Source: SLRI01 sp964393275 (lineage in GTDB: Bacteria > Pseudomonadota > Alphaproteobacteria > Geminicoccales > Geminicoccaceae). From it: a stretch of DNA of 64,000 nucleotides. The DNA is taken from the NCBI GenBank assembly GCA_964393275.1, contig CAYMTA010000015.1:8518-72517 (forward strand), read 5' to 3'. The notes under the pieces were generated by a model. It was not told where the DNA came from. It did no database searches and worked only from the letters and a program-made list of their open reading frames with translations. This document shows positions 17,141-26,264 of this stretch, piece by piece; position 1 is the stretch's first letter; every line of letters starts with the position of its first letter. The translations under genes were made by a program, and so were the position numbers.

Positions 17141-18793
17141 TCAGTCCGCCGGCGCCGCGCGGTGCCGGGGGAAGGTGACGGTGACCGTGGTGCCGCCGTC
17201 GCGGCGCAGCTCGAGCGAGCCACCGAGCTGCCGGGCCAGGGCATCCATCAGGCGCAGGCCCTGACCCTGACCCCGGGTCCGTCCCTGGCCGGTCGGACCG
17301 CCGGCCTCGAGGCCGCGGCCATTGTCCGTCACGGCAAGCGTGATGGTCGGCCCCGGGGCCTGCAGGTCGACGTCGATCCTGGGGCTCGGCCGCGGGTCCC
17401 GGGCATCGGCAGGATCATCAGGAAAGGCGTGCCTGGCCGCGTTCGTGAGGGCCTCCACCACGATCAGGGCAAGGGGGATCGCCTGATCGACCGAAAGCTC
17501 GACCGGATCGGCCGTGCAGCGCACGTCGATCGGGCGCCCTGTGGGGGTGGTGGCGGAGGCCGGGGCCAGGCGCCGCAACAGCCGGGCAAGATCGATCTTG
17601 CCGTCGGTGACCGGGCCTCCGGCGATCGGGTCATCGGCGGATGGGCCTTCGCCCGTGGGGTGATCGAGCTGGCGATGCACCTCGACAATGGCATGGACGC
17701 TGCGGGCCACGTCGTCGAGGACGCTGCGCGATCCCGCGTCCTGGCCGCGGCCGTGCAGGCGGAGCAGGGCTTCGACGAGCTGCAGGTTGTTCTTCACGCG
17801 GTGATTGAGCTCCTGGTAGAGCACCGTCCGCCGGTCGCCCGCTTCCCGGCTGCGGACGATCTCGGCCGTGTCGAGCTCATGCTGCCGACGGCGTTGCCGC
17901 TCGCCGAGGATCAGGAGGGCTGCCGCCGTGACGGCGGCGAGGCTGGCGACGACCAGCAGCATGCGCCAGCCCCACGCGGCCCAGATGGCCCGGGTCGGCA
18001 GGCCGAAGCTGGCATGGAGCGGAAAGCCCTCGACCGGCAGGGTGGCGTAGAGACGGGTGATGCCGTCGCTTTGCGCCGTCGCCTCGTAGAGGGGCGGGCG
18101 GGTGCCGGCGATCACGTCCAGGATGGGCGACGGCGGCTCGATCGTGATCGGCGGCTGGGCGGGATCGCGGCGCACGAGGAGGCGGCCGTCGCGCCGGATC
18201 AGCGATGCCGCCGCACTTTCGGTCGCCAGCGTCTCGAAAAAATCGGTGAAGACCGCAAGTCGGGTGGCGGTCACCACGAACCCGGCGAACGGCTCGCCGG
18301 CACGGCGCCGGGCCAGCACCAGCGCATCCTCGCCAGGTCGCGGGAGGGTCATCCGGTCGATGAAAAGCGGTCCGGCCTCGTCGCGGAGCGCCTCGAGAGA
18401 GGGTGGTCCTGCGGCCTCGGTCCCGGGCGTGGCCGTCCGGTCGGTGACCAGATAGCTGCCGTCGGGCGCCATGATGCCGAGCCGGATGGCGTGCCCGTCG
18501 CCCAGGCGCAGCGCCGCGAGCTCCGCCCTGAGGCCGTCAGGATCGTCCCGCAGACGCTCAAGGGTGGCCAGCTTGTCGACCTGGAGAAGCAGCCGGTCGA
18601 GGCCCTCCAGCACGCGCTGGCTGTAGGTCGCTGCGAGCTCGGCATTGCGCCGCACGGTTTCCTCGGCGATGCGCCGCTCCGCCCGCCAGGCCCAGACCGC
18701 CCCGATGCCGGCGGCCAGGAGGAGGACAAGGGCGGCGAGCCGCGCAAGCCGAGCCGCCGTCGCGCCGTGCCCAGACGACAGGCTGCGCCACAT
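17141..18793 (-). CDS. HisKA_2-type sensor histidine kinase
   Basis: A 550-residue membrane kinase. TM1 is at residues about 15-36, followed by a periplasmic sensor domain (about 37-265, dCache-like in length, with IMAPDGSYLVTDR) and TM2 at about 268-293. The phosphoacceptor helix is YQELNHRVKNNLQLVEALL (His331). The C-terminal HATPase has an N-box (EALTNAARHAF), VTDNGRGL and QGLRLM. HisKA_2/HWE kinases often feed the alphaproteobacterial general stress response through PhyR, which would fit the EcfG-like promoters nearby, but no response regulator or anti-sigma gene is in the window. Partner and signal are unknown. Confidence 0.9.
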   Translation of the reverse strand: MWRSLSSGHGATAARLARLAALVLLLAAGIGAVWAWRAERRIAEETVRRNAELAATYSQRVLEGLDRLLLQVDKLATLERLRDDPDGLRAELAALRLGDGHAIRLGIMAPDGSYLVTDRTATPGTEAAGPPSLEALRDEAGPLFIDRMTLPRPGEDALVLARRRAGEPFAGFVVTATRLAVFTDFFETLATESAAASLIRRDGRLLVRRDPAQPPITIEPPSPILDVIAGTRPPLYEATAQSDGITRLYATLPVEGFPLHASFGLPTRAIWAAWGWRMLLVVASLAAVTAAALLILGERQRRRQHELDTAEIVRSREAGDRRTVLYQELNHRVKNNLQLVEALLRLHGRGQDAGSRSVLDDVARSVHAIVEVHRQLDHPTGEGPSADDPIAGGPVTDGKIDLARLLRRLAPASATTPTGRPIDVRCTADPVELSVDQAIPLALIVVEALTNAARHAFPDDPADARDPRPSPRIDVDLQAPGPTITLAVTDNGRGLEAGGPTGQGRTRGQGQGLRLMDALARQLGGSLELRRDGGTTVTVTFPRHRAAPAD

Positions 18794-18929
18794 CCCGTTG
18801 GTTTCCTGCCCTGTCCGACCGGAGCACTACTTTGCTCGCGCCTCGAATCGCCAGAGACCGGCGCTGCTGTCATTAACATATGATCGGTGCGGGAACGGTT
18901 CGGGCAGCCCGTGCCTGCGCCGGCCGGGG

Positions 18930-19931
18930 TCAGGCGCCGGCCGGCTGGGCGCTCGCGGTCTTCGCCTGATGCGCCTTGACGGCGAGGAGCCGGGCCCGGC
19001 GCCGCTGGAGCTGCTGGTCGGTGAGCACGCCGAGCAGGATGACGGTGCCCATGACCGCGAAGTTCAGCGAGGTGGGGATGCCCAGGAGATTGACGAGGTT
19101 CTGCAGCACCTGCAGCAGCACGGTGCCGAGGGCGATGCCCATGATCGAGCCCTCGCCGCCGCGCAGGGAGCAGCCGCCGAGCACCGCGGCGGCGATGCCG
19201 TAGAGCTCGTAGAAGCTGCCATGCGCCGAGGGCTGGATGGAGTAGGTGTAGAAGGCGAGGAAGACGGCGCTGAGGCCGGCGAGGGCACCGCTGATCACAT
19301 AGGCCGAGGCGATGACGAGGTTGGTCGGGATGCCGGAGTAGCGGGCCGCCTCCTCGTTCTTGCCGACCGCGAAGAGATAGCGGCCGAAGACCGAGCGGTG
19401 CAGGACGATGCCCATGACGATGGCGACGATGACGAAGGCGATGAAGGTATGCGGCACGCCGAAGCTGCGGCCCGAGGCCAGCCATTCCAGGGTCTCGAAG
19501 CCGCCGGCATAGCCGAAGCCGATGGTAGCGTCGGCCATGTAGTAGCGGGCGGCACCACGGTAGATCAGGAGGCCGCAGAGGGTGACGACGAAGGGCTGCA
19601 TGTTGAAGCGGGTCACCAGCACGCCGTGGATGACGCCGAAGGCGACCCCGAGCCCGATGGCGACCGGCAGGACCAGCTCCCAGGCCATGCCCTTGTTGGT
19701 CATGAGGTCGATGAAGACGACGCCGATGAGCGCGAACATCGAGCCGACCGAGAGGTCGATGCCGCCGGTGATGATGACGATGCCGCCGCCGATCGCGAAG
19801 ATGCCGAAAAGGCCGACCAGGTTCGCCATGTTGCCGAGATTGACCGGCGACAGGAAGACCGGGTTGAGCACCGTGGTGATGGCGCCGACGACGAGGATCA
19901 GCACGAAGAGCCCGAGGTCTTTTTTCTGCAT
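18930..19931 (-). CDS. Sugar ABC transporter permease (RbsC-like)
   Basis: A 333-residue inner-membrane permease of the BPD_transp_2 family, with eight to ten hydrophobic segments. It carries family-typical VITGGIDLSVGSMFALIGV and GAxxGxxNGxLV-like segments (GVIHGVLVTRFNMQPFVVTL), plus the cytoplasmic loop GRYLFAVGKNEEAARYSGI that contacts the ATPase. It is the last gene of the importer operon: binding protein, ATPase, permease, all on the minus strand. The gap to the ATPase gene is 31 bases and contains GGGGG as a weak ribosome-binding site. Confidence 0.92.
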   Translation of the reverse strand: MQKKDLGLFVLILVVGAITTVLNPVFLSPVNLGNMANLVGLFGIFAIGGGIVIITGGIDLSVGSMFALIGVVFIDLMTNKGMAWELVLPVAIGLGVAFGVIHGVLVTRFNMQPFVVTLCGLLIYRGAARYYMADATIGFGYAGGFETLEWLASGRSFGVPHTFIAFVIVAIVMGIVLHRSVFGRYLFAVGKNEEAARYSGIPTNLVIASAYVISGALAGLSAVFLAFYTYSIQPSAHGSFYELYGIAAAVLGGCSLRGGEGSIMGIALGTVLLQVLQNLVNLLGIPTSLNFAVMGTVILLGVLTDQQLQRRRARLLAVKAHQAKTASAQPAGA

Positions 19932-19962
19932 GGCGGCAATCTTTGAGGGGGGGTGCTCTACG

Positions 19963-21501
19963 TTAGGCGGCGGTGCTGGCGGGGGCGTTGACGGCGAGCT
20001 CGAGCACGTTGGTCTCCGTGAAGCGCGCCCGGTCGTCGAGGATCCCGCTGATCCGTCCCTCGTGCATGACGGCGATGCGGTCGCTGACGCCGATCACCTC
20101 CTCCATGTCGCTCGAGATCATGAGGATGGCGACGCCGGCATCGGCGAGCTGGCGCAGGATGGCGTAGATCTCGCTCTTCGCACCCACGTCGATGCCGCGG
20201 GTCGGCTCGTCGAAGATGACGACCGAGGGACGCATCGCCAGCCACTTGGCGAGCACCACCTTCTGCTGGTTGCCACCCGAGAGGGTGATCACCTCGGTCT
20301 CGATGGAGGGTGTCCGGATATGCAGCCGCTCCTTCTGCCGCTCGGTGGTGGCGCACTCCCGGCCGCCGCTGATCAGCCAGGCCCGGCTGTGGTCGTGGAG
20401 ATCGGCCAGGGTGACGTTGCAGCGCACCGGGAACTCGACGATCACGCCCGAGCGCTTGCGATCCTCCGGCACGAGGTAGATGCCCCGGGCGATCGCCTGG
20501 TGCGGCGTGCTCACGGTGACGGGCTTGCCATCGAGCCGGATGGATCCGGCCAGGGGCGGGTCGATGCCGAAAAGGGCCCGGGCGAGCTCGGTGCGGCCCG
20601 AGCCGATCAGCCCGGCGAGGCCGAGAATCTCGCCCCGGCGGATCTCGAGATCGATCTCGCGGTCTGGAAAGAGGATGGTGCGCAGGCCCCTGACCTCGAG
20701 GCCGGGGGCGGGGGCGGCGGCAGGCGGGGTGTAGATCGCCTTGAGATCGCGTCCGATCATCAGCCGGATCATGGCCGGATGCGCGATCTCGTCATGGGCG
20801 AGGGCGCCGGCGACGACGCCGTCGCGCAGGCAGACGACGCGGTCGGCGCAGGCCTTCACCTCGTTCAGCCGGTGGGTGATGTAGATGACGGCGACGCCGT
20901 GCGCCTTGAGCTCGGCGATGACGCCGAGCAGCCGCTCGGTTTCCGACACCGTCAGGCTCGAGGTCGGCTCGTCCATGATGATCAGCCGTGATTCGAGCGA
21001 CAGCGCCTTCGCGATCTCGACCATCTGCCGCTGCGCGATCGAGAGGCCGGCGACCGGCGTGCGGGCGCCGAAATCCACCTTGAGGCGTTCCAGCAGGGGG
21101 GCGACCGCATCGTACAGCCGCCGCCGGTCGATCAGCCCGAGCGGCCCGCCCCAGCGTGGCTCGCGGCCGATGAAGATATTGGCGGCGACGTCGAGGTTCT
21201 CGAAGAGGTTCAGCTCCTGGTGCACGAACGCGATGCCCGCCGCCAGCGACTGAGGGACGGTCAGGGCCCGGTGCACGGTCCCGTCGATCTCGATATGCCC
21301 GCCATCGGGTGCGACGACGCCGCCCAGCACCTTCATCAGGGTCGACTTGCCAGCACCGTTCTCGCCGATCAGCCCGACCACCTCGCCCGCCCTGACCTCG
21401 AGATCGACATCGGCGAGCGCAGTCACCCCGGGATAGGTCTTGCCGATCCGGACGAGGCGGAGGAAGGGGGCAGCCGGAGGGCCGCCCCGCTGCTCGATCA
21501 C
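19963..21501 (-). CDS. Sugar ABC transporter ATP-binding protein (RbsA-like, two NBDs)
   Basis: A 512-residue tandem ATPase. The first NBD has Walker A GENGAGKST, signature LSIAQRQMVEIAKAL and Walker B IIMDEPTSS. The second has a degenerate Walker A (GLIGSGRTE) but an intact LSGGNQQKVVLAKWL and FDEPTRGID; this asymmetry is normal for RbsA/XylG proteins. The start is GTG at 21501: it overlaps the binding-protein stop as GTGA, and the frame upstream of it is a shadow. Together with the adjacent genes it forms a carbohydrate importer of the CUT2 class. Confidence 0.93.
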   Translation of the reverse strand: MIEQRGGPPAAPFLRLVRIGKTYPGVTALADVDLEVRAGEVVGLIGENGAGKSTLMKVLGGVVAPDGGHIEIDGTVHRALTVPQSLAAGIAFVHQELNLFENLDVAANIFIGREPRWGGPLGLIDRRRLYDAVAPLLERLKVDFGARTPVAGLSIAQRQMVEIAKALSLESRLIIMDEPTSSLTVSETERLLGVIAELKAHGVAVIYITHRLNEVKACADRVVCLRDGVVAGALAHDEIAHPAMIRLMIGRDLKAIYTPPAAAPAPGLEVRGLRTILFPDREIDLEIRRGEILGLAGLIGSGRTELARALFGIDPPLAGSIRLDGKPVTVSTPHQAIARGIYLVPEDRKRSGVIVEFPVRCNVTLADLHDHSRAWLISGGRECATTERQKERLHIRTPSIETEVITLSGGNQQKVVLAKWLAMRPSVVIFDEPTRGIDVGAKSEIYAILRQLADAGVAILMISSDMEEVIGVSDRIAVMHEGRISGILDDRARFTETNVLELAVNAPASTAA

Positions 21502-22454
21502 TTGCCGAGGAGCTTCTGCATCTCCTGCCGGAACTCGTCGACGTTCGATTTGTCGATCACCCGGGTCGGGATGATGAGCAGCTTGTTCTCGGGGATGAAC
21601 GAGGTATCGCCTTCGATCACCCTGGCCATCAGCATCATCGACTGGTAGCCGAACTCGAACGGCTGCTGGACGACCGTCGCCTCGACGATGCCGTCGCCGA
21701 TGCCCCGGAGCGTCACCGGGTCCTCGTCGAAGCCGATCACCTTGACCTGGCCCTCCTTGCCGGCGGCGCGCACCGCCTCGACGATCTGCGGCGTGTTGTA
21801 GGACCACAGCCCGACGAGGCCGTCGATGTCGGGGTAGGTGGTCAGCGTGTCCTCAACATTGCGCTTGGCGCGGGCGAAGTCGACCTCGTCGGTGCGGATG
21901 TCGACGATCTCGATATTGCCGCCATCGAGGACCTTCTTGATGCCCTCGACCCGCTCCTGGGCGTTGGCGGCACCCATGGTGCCGACGAAGAGCATGATCT
22001 TGCCGCCGTCCGGCAGCGCCTTCTTGATCAGCTCGCCCGCCTGCTCGCCGGCGGCGACGTTGTCGGTGCCGACGTAGAGCATGCGGTTGGTGTCGGGCGC
22101 GTCGCTGTCGGAGGTGAAGAGCACGGCCTGCGCCGCCGCGCGGTTGAGGAGGTCACGGCTGTTCGCCGGGTCGATCACGCTCACCGTGATGCCGGCGACG
22201 CCCCGGGTCAGGAGATCGTCGATGATGCGCCGCTGCTCGGCGGCGGTGGCCTCCGAGACGATGTGCATCTCGGTGGTGTAGCCCTCGAGCTCCGTGCCGG
22301 CCTTCTCGACGCCGGCTCGGCCGATGGTCCAGAAATCGGCGGCGGCGTTGGTGACGAAGGCGAGGACCGGCTTGTCCTGGGCGGCTGCCGGGCCGACGGC
22401 GAACGTGCCGGCGAGCAGGGCGGTCGCGAGCGTCAAGGCATGACGTCGTAGCAT
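21498..22454 (-). CDS. Periplasmic sugar-binding protein (CUT2 class)
   Basis: A 318-residue binding protein with an N-terminal signal peptide (hydrophobic 8-22, cleavage near AAA-Q at 25). It has the periplasmic-binding-protein type I fold: opening VLAFVTNAAADFWTIGRAG, the hinge and ligand loop SVIDPANSRDLLNRA, then TDNVAAGEQAG and GFDEDPVTLRGI. It delivers the substrate to the downstream ATPase and permease. Residues around DSDAPDTNR resemble those of ribose, allose or other pentose/hexose binders, but the sugar cannot be named. It is the first gene of the operon; its promoter must lie in the 330-base region upstream. Confidence 0.92.
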   Translation of the reverse strand: MLRRHALTLATALLAGTFAVGPAAAQDKPVLAFVTNAAADFWTIGRAGVEKAGTELEGYTTEMHIVSEATAAEQRRIIDDLLTRGVAGITVSVIDPANSRDLLNRAAAQAVLFTSDSDAPDTNRMLYVGTDNVAAGEQAGELIKKALPDGGKIMLFVGTMGAANAQERVEGIKKVLDGGNIEIVDIRTDEVDFARAKRNVEDTLTTYPDIDGLVGLWSYNTPQIVEAVRAAGKEGQVKVIGFDEDPVTLRGIGDGIVEATVVQQPFEFGYQSMMLMARVIEGDTSFIPENKLLIIPTRVIDKSNVDEFRQEMQKLLGK

Positions 22455-22787
22455 CGTGGTTTCTCCCTGAGTTTATGACCGTTCGGTCGCCCCGCCGGAG
22501 CGACGCGGCGGATGGTGCGTCGGCTAGCCCTCAACGGTCAATGGGTTATTGTTTCCATTTAACCGACAGGCTCGGCACGACGCATGCGTTCGATTCGGTA
22601 TCTAAAGGATGGCTGTTTTTGAGTGAGCGGCGAGGTGCCCCCTGGTCATCCAAGAGTCCTCTGTGACGCCGCCTAAGGAAGTTGGTTAACTAATGGAGAT
22701 ACAGATTTACGCGCGAGATACAGAAATTCCTGCATAATTGATCATAGCCATATATATTATTACAACCTCTAATCAAGGATACGTGCG
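22455..22787 (-). other. Intergenic region: importer promoter side and AT-rich boundary
   Basis: The left part (22455-22560) is the promoter region of the sugar importer. On the minus strand it holds TTGACC (22538-22543) and a TGGAAAC half-site next to AATAACCCA (22544-22559), which resembles LacI-family operator halves, but no clear -10 is seen. From about 22680 the sequence becomes strongly AT-rich and leads into the small gene at 22788. Confidence 0.35.
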
Positions 22788-23069
22788 ATGAATAAGGTGA
22801 AATTTTTGCTTTTTATTATAGTTTCAATGACATATTCTGCAGGATTGTGTGCTTCAGAATATTATAGAGTTAATGTCAAAAGAGAATCAAGCAATCTATA
22901 CAGTGTTAAAGGACAAAATATCTATATTAAGACGAAATATTGTCACGAATATGCATATGACGATGATGCGATATTGCAAATCGACAGCAAGAGTGGAAGT
23001 ACGATCGGACAACTGATATTTGTCAAGAGCAACGGCTCGAAATGCGATGTCGAGGCGGTCATCGGCTGA
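22788..23069 (+). CDS. Small exported protein in an AT-rich islet (93 aa)
   Basis: Unrecognised. ATG follows CAAGGATACGTGCG. The N-terminus is a signal peptide (MNKVKFLLFIIVSMTYSAGL, with cleavage near LCA-SEY at about 23). The mature part of about 70 residues is polar, with two Cys (KYCHEYAY and SKCDVEAV) that could form a disulfide. Codon use (AAA, ATA, TTA, AGA) is entirely unlike the genome, and the islet is far lower in GC than its surroundings, so recent transfer is likely. No transposase or att site flanks it. The last 40 bases return to high GC. Confidence 0.65.
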   Translation: MNKVKFLLFIIVSMTYSAGLCASEYYRVNVKRESSNLYSVKGQNIYIKTKYCHEYAYDDDAILQIDSKSGSTIGQLIFVKSNGSKCDVEAVIG

Positions 23070-23144
23070 CGCAGCTTTGCTCGGTCAATAATTCTTGGCC
23101 ATGTCTGAGCTGAGACAGGTGTACGGCATTGGTCCATGCGCCGC

Positions 23145-23450
23145 TCAGCTCTCCAGCGCCGCGGCCAGGTGCCTCGCGGCTGCCAGCAGCGGGCCGCGAT
23201 GAGCCTCGTCGACGGGGTGGCCGGCGGCGATGGCCCTCGCCAGCTCGTTGAGCACGTCGGCGAAGAGGTGGTAGTGGAGGTGGATGTCGGCCTGCCGGCG
23301 CTCGGTGCCGGGGCGGATCAGGCGGATCGTCACGCCCTCGCGGTCGGCCGCCGCCTCGAAGGCGGAATGGCGGGTGAACGAGCCGAGATAGGACTTGTCC
23401 GGGAAGTCGATGCCGACCTCGGCGCGGTCGACGATCGGTCGCTTGGTCAT
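23145..23450 (-). CDS. Hypothetical small protein (101 aa)
   Basis: Unrecognised soluble protein. ATG at 23450 is preferred: the large open frame upstream is a shadow of the genes at 23.5-25.7 kb, and AGGAGCCAGAGCC precedes this ATG. It has a compact alpha/beta look: IVDRAEVGIDFPDKSYLGSF, a central strand VTIRLI, then helices with HLHYHLFADVLNELARAI and two more. No catalytic motif stands out, though the HLHYH cluster could bind a metal. It is divergent from aspartate dehydrogenase with 72 bases between starts, so the two may share regulation. Confidence 0.7.
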   Translation of the reverse strand: MTKRPIVDRAEVGIDFPDKSYLGSFTRHSAFEAAADREGVTIRLIRPGTERRQADIHLHYHLFADVLNELARAIAAGHPVDEAHRGPLLAAARHLAAALES

Positions 23451-23522
23451 GGCTCTGGCTCCTGCCCCTTGCTCTGGTCCTGCAGCGCCGGGTAGCAAGG
23501 CGACGCAGCGGGAGGAAGCGCG

Positions 23523-24329
23523 ATGAGCGAGCTCGGGGTGGCGATCGGCGGATTTGGGGCCATTGGCCGCGAGGTGGCGAAGGCCCTGGTCGCCGGCCTG
23601 CCGGGGCTGCGGCTCGCCGCGGTGAGCGGGCGCGACCGGGCGAAGGCGGAGGCGGGTCTCGCCGAGCTCGGCGCCGACGTGCCGGTGCTGCCGCTCGAGA
23701 AGCTGGCCGAGAACGCCGAGATCGTCCTGGAATGCCTGCCGGCGGCGGTCTTTCGTCAGGTGGCGGAGCCGGCGGTCGAGCGGGGGCGGATCTTCATGCC
23801 GCTCTCGGTCGGCCAGCTTTTGGTGCATGACGACCTGATCGAGCGAGCCAGGGTCACGGGTGCGCGCATCCTGCCGCCGACCGGGGCCCTGCTCGGCCTC
23901 GATGCGGTCCGCGCCGCCGCCGAGGGCGAGATTTCGAGTGTTACCATGGTGACGAGAAAGCCGCCGGCCGGGCTCGCGGGCGCGCCGCATCTGCTGAAGA
24001 GCGGCATCTCGCTCGAAGGGCTCGAGGCGCCGATGCTGGTCTTCGAGGGCTCGGCGCGGGAGGGGGCCAGGGGCTTTCCGGCCAATGTCAACGTCGCGGC
24101 GGCCTTGAGCCTCGCCGGGATAGGTCCGGATCGCACGACGCTGCAGATCTGGGCCGACCCCGGGGTGACGCGCAACGTGCACATGATCACCGTCGAGGCC
24201 GACAGTGCCCGCTTCGAGATGCGGATCGAGAACGTGCCTTCGGCCAACCCGAAGACCGGGCGGATCACAGCACTCAGCACCATCGCAGCCCTGCGCGGGC
24301 TGACGGCGACCCTCAAGGTCGGCTCCTGA
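23523..24329 (+). CDS. nadX: Aspartate dehydrogenase
   Basis: Converts L-aspartate to iminoaspartate/oxaloacetate with NAD(P), feeding NAD synthesis or aspartate catabolism. The 268-residue protein has an N-terminal Rossmann motif (IGGFGAIGR), ECLPAAVFR and SVGQLL in the middle, and the family-specific FPANVNVAAALSLAG and WADPGVTRNVHMI with the catalytic His. The family includes NadX of Thermotoga and bacterial aspartate dehydrogenases (EC 1.4.1.21). GGAGGAAGCG lies right before the ATG. The next gene, an omega-aminotransferase, is 100 bases downstream on the same strand, hinting at joint amino-acid metabolism. Confidence 0.9.
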   Translation: MSELGVAIGGFGAIGREVAKALVAGLPGLRLAAVSGRDRAKAEAGLAELGADVPVLPLEKLAENAEIVLECLPAAVFRQVAEPAVERGRIFMPLSVGQLLVHDDLIERARVTGARILPPTGALLGLDAVRAAAEGEISSVTMVTRKPPAGLAGAPHLLKSGISLEGLEAPMLVFEGSAREGARGFPANVNVAAALSLAGIGPDRTTLQIWADPGVTRNVHMITVEADSARFEMRIENVPSANPKTGRITALSTIAALRGLTATLKVGS

Positions 24330-24431
24330 GCCGAAAGCTTGGCTTCGGCACCAGCGGGTGGCATGCTGCTCGATTGACTTGCCCCGCCCGGCGGCGGGAT
24401 AACTCCGGAAGATTGCAATGGGAGTGCCATC

Positions 24432-25781
24432 ATGCTGACCGAGGAGCTGGCGCGGACCGTCGCCGCGCCGAACAATCTCGAAGCCTTCTGGATGCCGTTC
24501 ACGCCGAATCGGCATTTCAAGCTCGAGCCGCGCCTGATCGCCGGTGCGAAGGACATGCACTACACGTCGATCGACGGGCGCAAGATCCTGGATGCGACGG
24601 CGGGGCTTTGGTGCTGCAATGCCGGCCACGGCCGGCCCAGGATCGTCGAGGCGGTGCAGCAGCAGGTCGCCGATCTCGACTTCGCGCCCAATTTCCAGTT
24701 CTCCCATCCCAAGGCGTTCGAGCTCGCCTCGCGCCTCGCCACGCTCTTTCCGGGTGACCTGGACTACGCCTTCTTCACCAATTCGGGCTCCGAATCGGTC
24801 GACACCGCGCTGAAGATCGCGCTCGCCTATCAGCGGGCGCGGGGCGAAGGCACGCGCACAAGGCTGATCGGCCGCGAGCGCGGCTATCACGGTGTCGGCT
24901 TCGGTGGCATCTCGGTCGGCGGCATGGTCAAGAACCGCATGTGGTTCGGCTCGCTCTTGACCGGCGTCGACCATCTGCCGCACACGCTGGACCTGAAGCG
25001 GAACGCCTTCTCCAAGGGCCAGCCCGAGCATGGCGCCGAGCTCGCCGACGAGCTGGAGCGGCTGATCGCCCTCCACGATGCCTCGACCATCGCTGCAGTC
25101 ATCGTCGAGCCGGTGGCGGGCTCGATCGGCGTCTACCCGCCGCCACGCGGCTATCTGGAGCGGCTGCGCGCGATCACCGAGAAGCACGGCATCCTCCTGA
25201 TCTTCGACGAGGTGATCACGGGCTTCGGCCGGCTCGGCAAGGGCTCGGCCGCCGAGTATTTCGGCATCCAGCCGGATCTCGTGACGACCGCCAAGGGCCT
25301 CACCTCGGGCGTCATCCCGATGGGGGCGGTGATGGCGAGGAAGAAGATCTACGACACCATCGTCGGCGGCAGCGCCGACGAGCGGACGATCGAGCTCTTC
25401 CACGGCTACACCTACTCGGCGCATCCCATGGCCTGCGCCGCCGCCCTCGCCACGCTCGAGACCTATCGGGAGGAGAACCTCTTCGAGCGTGCCGCCGAGC
25501 TCGCGCCGCACTGGGAGGAGGGGCTGCACAGCCTGAAGGGCCTGCCCAACGTCCTCGACATCCGCAATATCGGCCTGATGGGGGCGGTCGAGCTGAGCGC
25601 CAGGCCCGGCAAGGTTGGGGAGCGGGCCTATGACGCGATGTGCAAGGGCTTCTTCGACCACGACATCATGATCCGCATCACCGCCGACACCCTCGCCATG
25701 TCACCGCCCTTGATCGTGACCAAGGGCCAGATCGACGAGATCGTCGAGCGGGTGGGCAAGGTGATCCGCGCGGTGGCGTAG
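24432..25781 (+). CDS. Omega-amino acid--pyruvate aminotransferase (class III)
   Basis: A 449-residue PLP enzyme that transfers the amino group of beta-alanine or other omega-amino acids/amines to pyruvate. It has the class III signature LLIFDEVITGFGRLGKGSAA, with the PLP-binding Asp, and Lys288 in TTAKGLTSG forms the Schiff base; this is the same number as in the Pseudomonas enzyme. LWCCNAGHGRP and NSGSESVDTALKIAL complete the PLP pocket. Length matches the family. It probably forms a unit with the preceding aspartate dehydrogenase gene; the combination would connect alanine, aspartate and beta-alanine pools (inference). Confidence 0.93.
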   Translation: MLTEELARTVAAPNNLEAFWMPFTPNRHFKLEPRLIAGAKDMHYTSIDGRKILDATAGLWCCNAGHGRPRIVEAVQQQVADLDFAPNFQFSHPKAFELASRLATLFPGDLDYAFFTNSGSESVDTALKIALAYQRARGEGTRTRLIGRERGYHGVGFGGISVGGMVKNRMWFGSLLTGVDHLPHTLDLKRNAFSKGQPEHGAELADELERLIALHDASTIAAVIVEPVAGSIGVYPPPRGYLERLRAITEKHGILLIFDEVITGFGRLGKGSAAEYFGIQPDLVTTAKGLTSGVIPMGAVMARKKIYDTIVGGSADERTIELFHGYTYSAHPMACAAALATLETYREENLFERAAELAPHWEEGLHSLKGLPNVLDIRNIGLMGAVELSARPGKVGERAYDAMCKGFFDHDIMIRITADTLAMSPPLIVTKGQIDEIVERVGKVIRAVA

Positions 25782-25910
25782 GGAGGGCGAAGCGGGCGAC
25801 TCGGTCGACGGCGCGTTCTGCGGAGGTGAAACAGGGGGCCGGATTCGTACGGGTTCGGCAATGAGTGTTAGCCCCATAGTACTTGGTGGTGTGGGGCGGA
25901 CGGGGGGGAA

Positions 25911-26264
25911 TTGGCATTGAGTGATCGCTCAGTGAACGATGAGCGTTTGCTTCAGATGCATGGTACTCCTGCGGCGTTGGGACCGCAGATCGCGGATTTG
26001 CGCGAGCAGATCAAGTCAGCCAGCGACGAGACTGTCTATGTCATCCTGGAAGTCAATACTGGACAATTGGAGAAACAAGCGATCGCTCGGGTCGAGCTCG
26101 AACGCCGTCGCCGCGAGAGAGAAGATAAAACCCTTGAGAAGCAGCATGAAATTGCGAATAAGCATCTAAAAATAGTCAAGATGACAACAATTGTAGCGAG
26201 CATTGCGGCTGCTGCGACTGTCTTAATTTCTATCATGACTATAATCGACTATTATAGTTTTTGA
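25911..26264 (+). CDS. Small coiled-coil protein with C-terminal membrane anchor (117 aa)
   Basis: Unrecognised. It starts at TTG 25911, directly after GGGGGAA; a second TTG two codons later is possible. Residues 20-45 and 50-85 are charged helices (QLEKQAIARVELERRRRERE) likely to form a coiled coil; residues about 93-112 are one hydrophobic segment (IVASIAAAATVLISIMTI). A tail-anchored inner-membrane protein is the best description. Composition changes within the gene: the first half is GC-rich, while the second half becomes AT-rich with rare codons, suggesting a junction between native and acquired DNA. Confidence 0.55.
   Translation: MALSDRSVNDERLLQMHGTPAALGPQIADLREQIKSASDETVYVILEVNTGQLEKQAIARVELERRRREREDKTLEKQHEIANKHLKIVKMTTIVASIAAAATVLISIMTIIDYYSF

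Noticed and set aside
22475..22666. Plus-strand frame of 63 codons before the AT-rich islet
   Set aside because: Lies over the importer promoter region, composition changes midway, no start signal.
25785..25910. Possible tmRNA-like or tRNA-like sequence (GATTCGTACGGGTTCG region)
   Set aside because: No acceptor or T-arm pairing could be formed; only a short fortuitous likeness.
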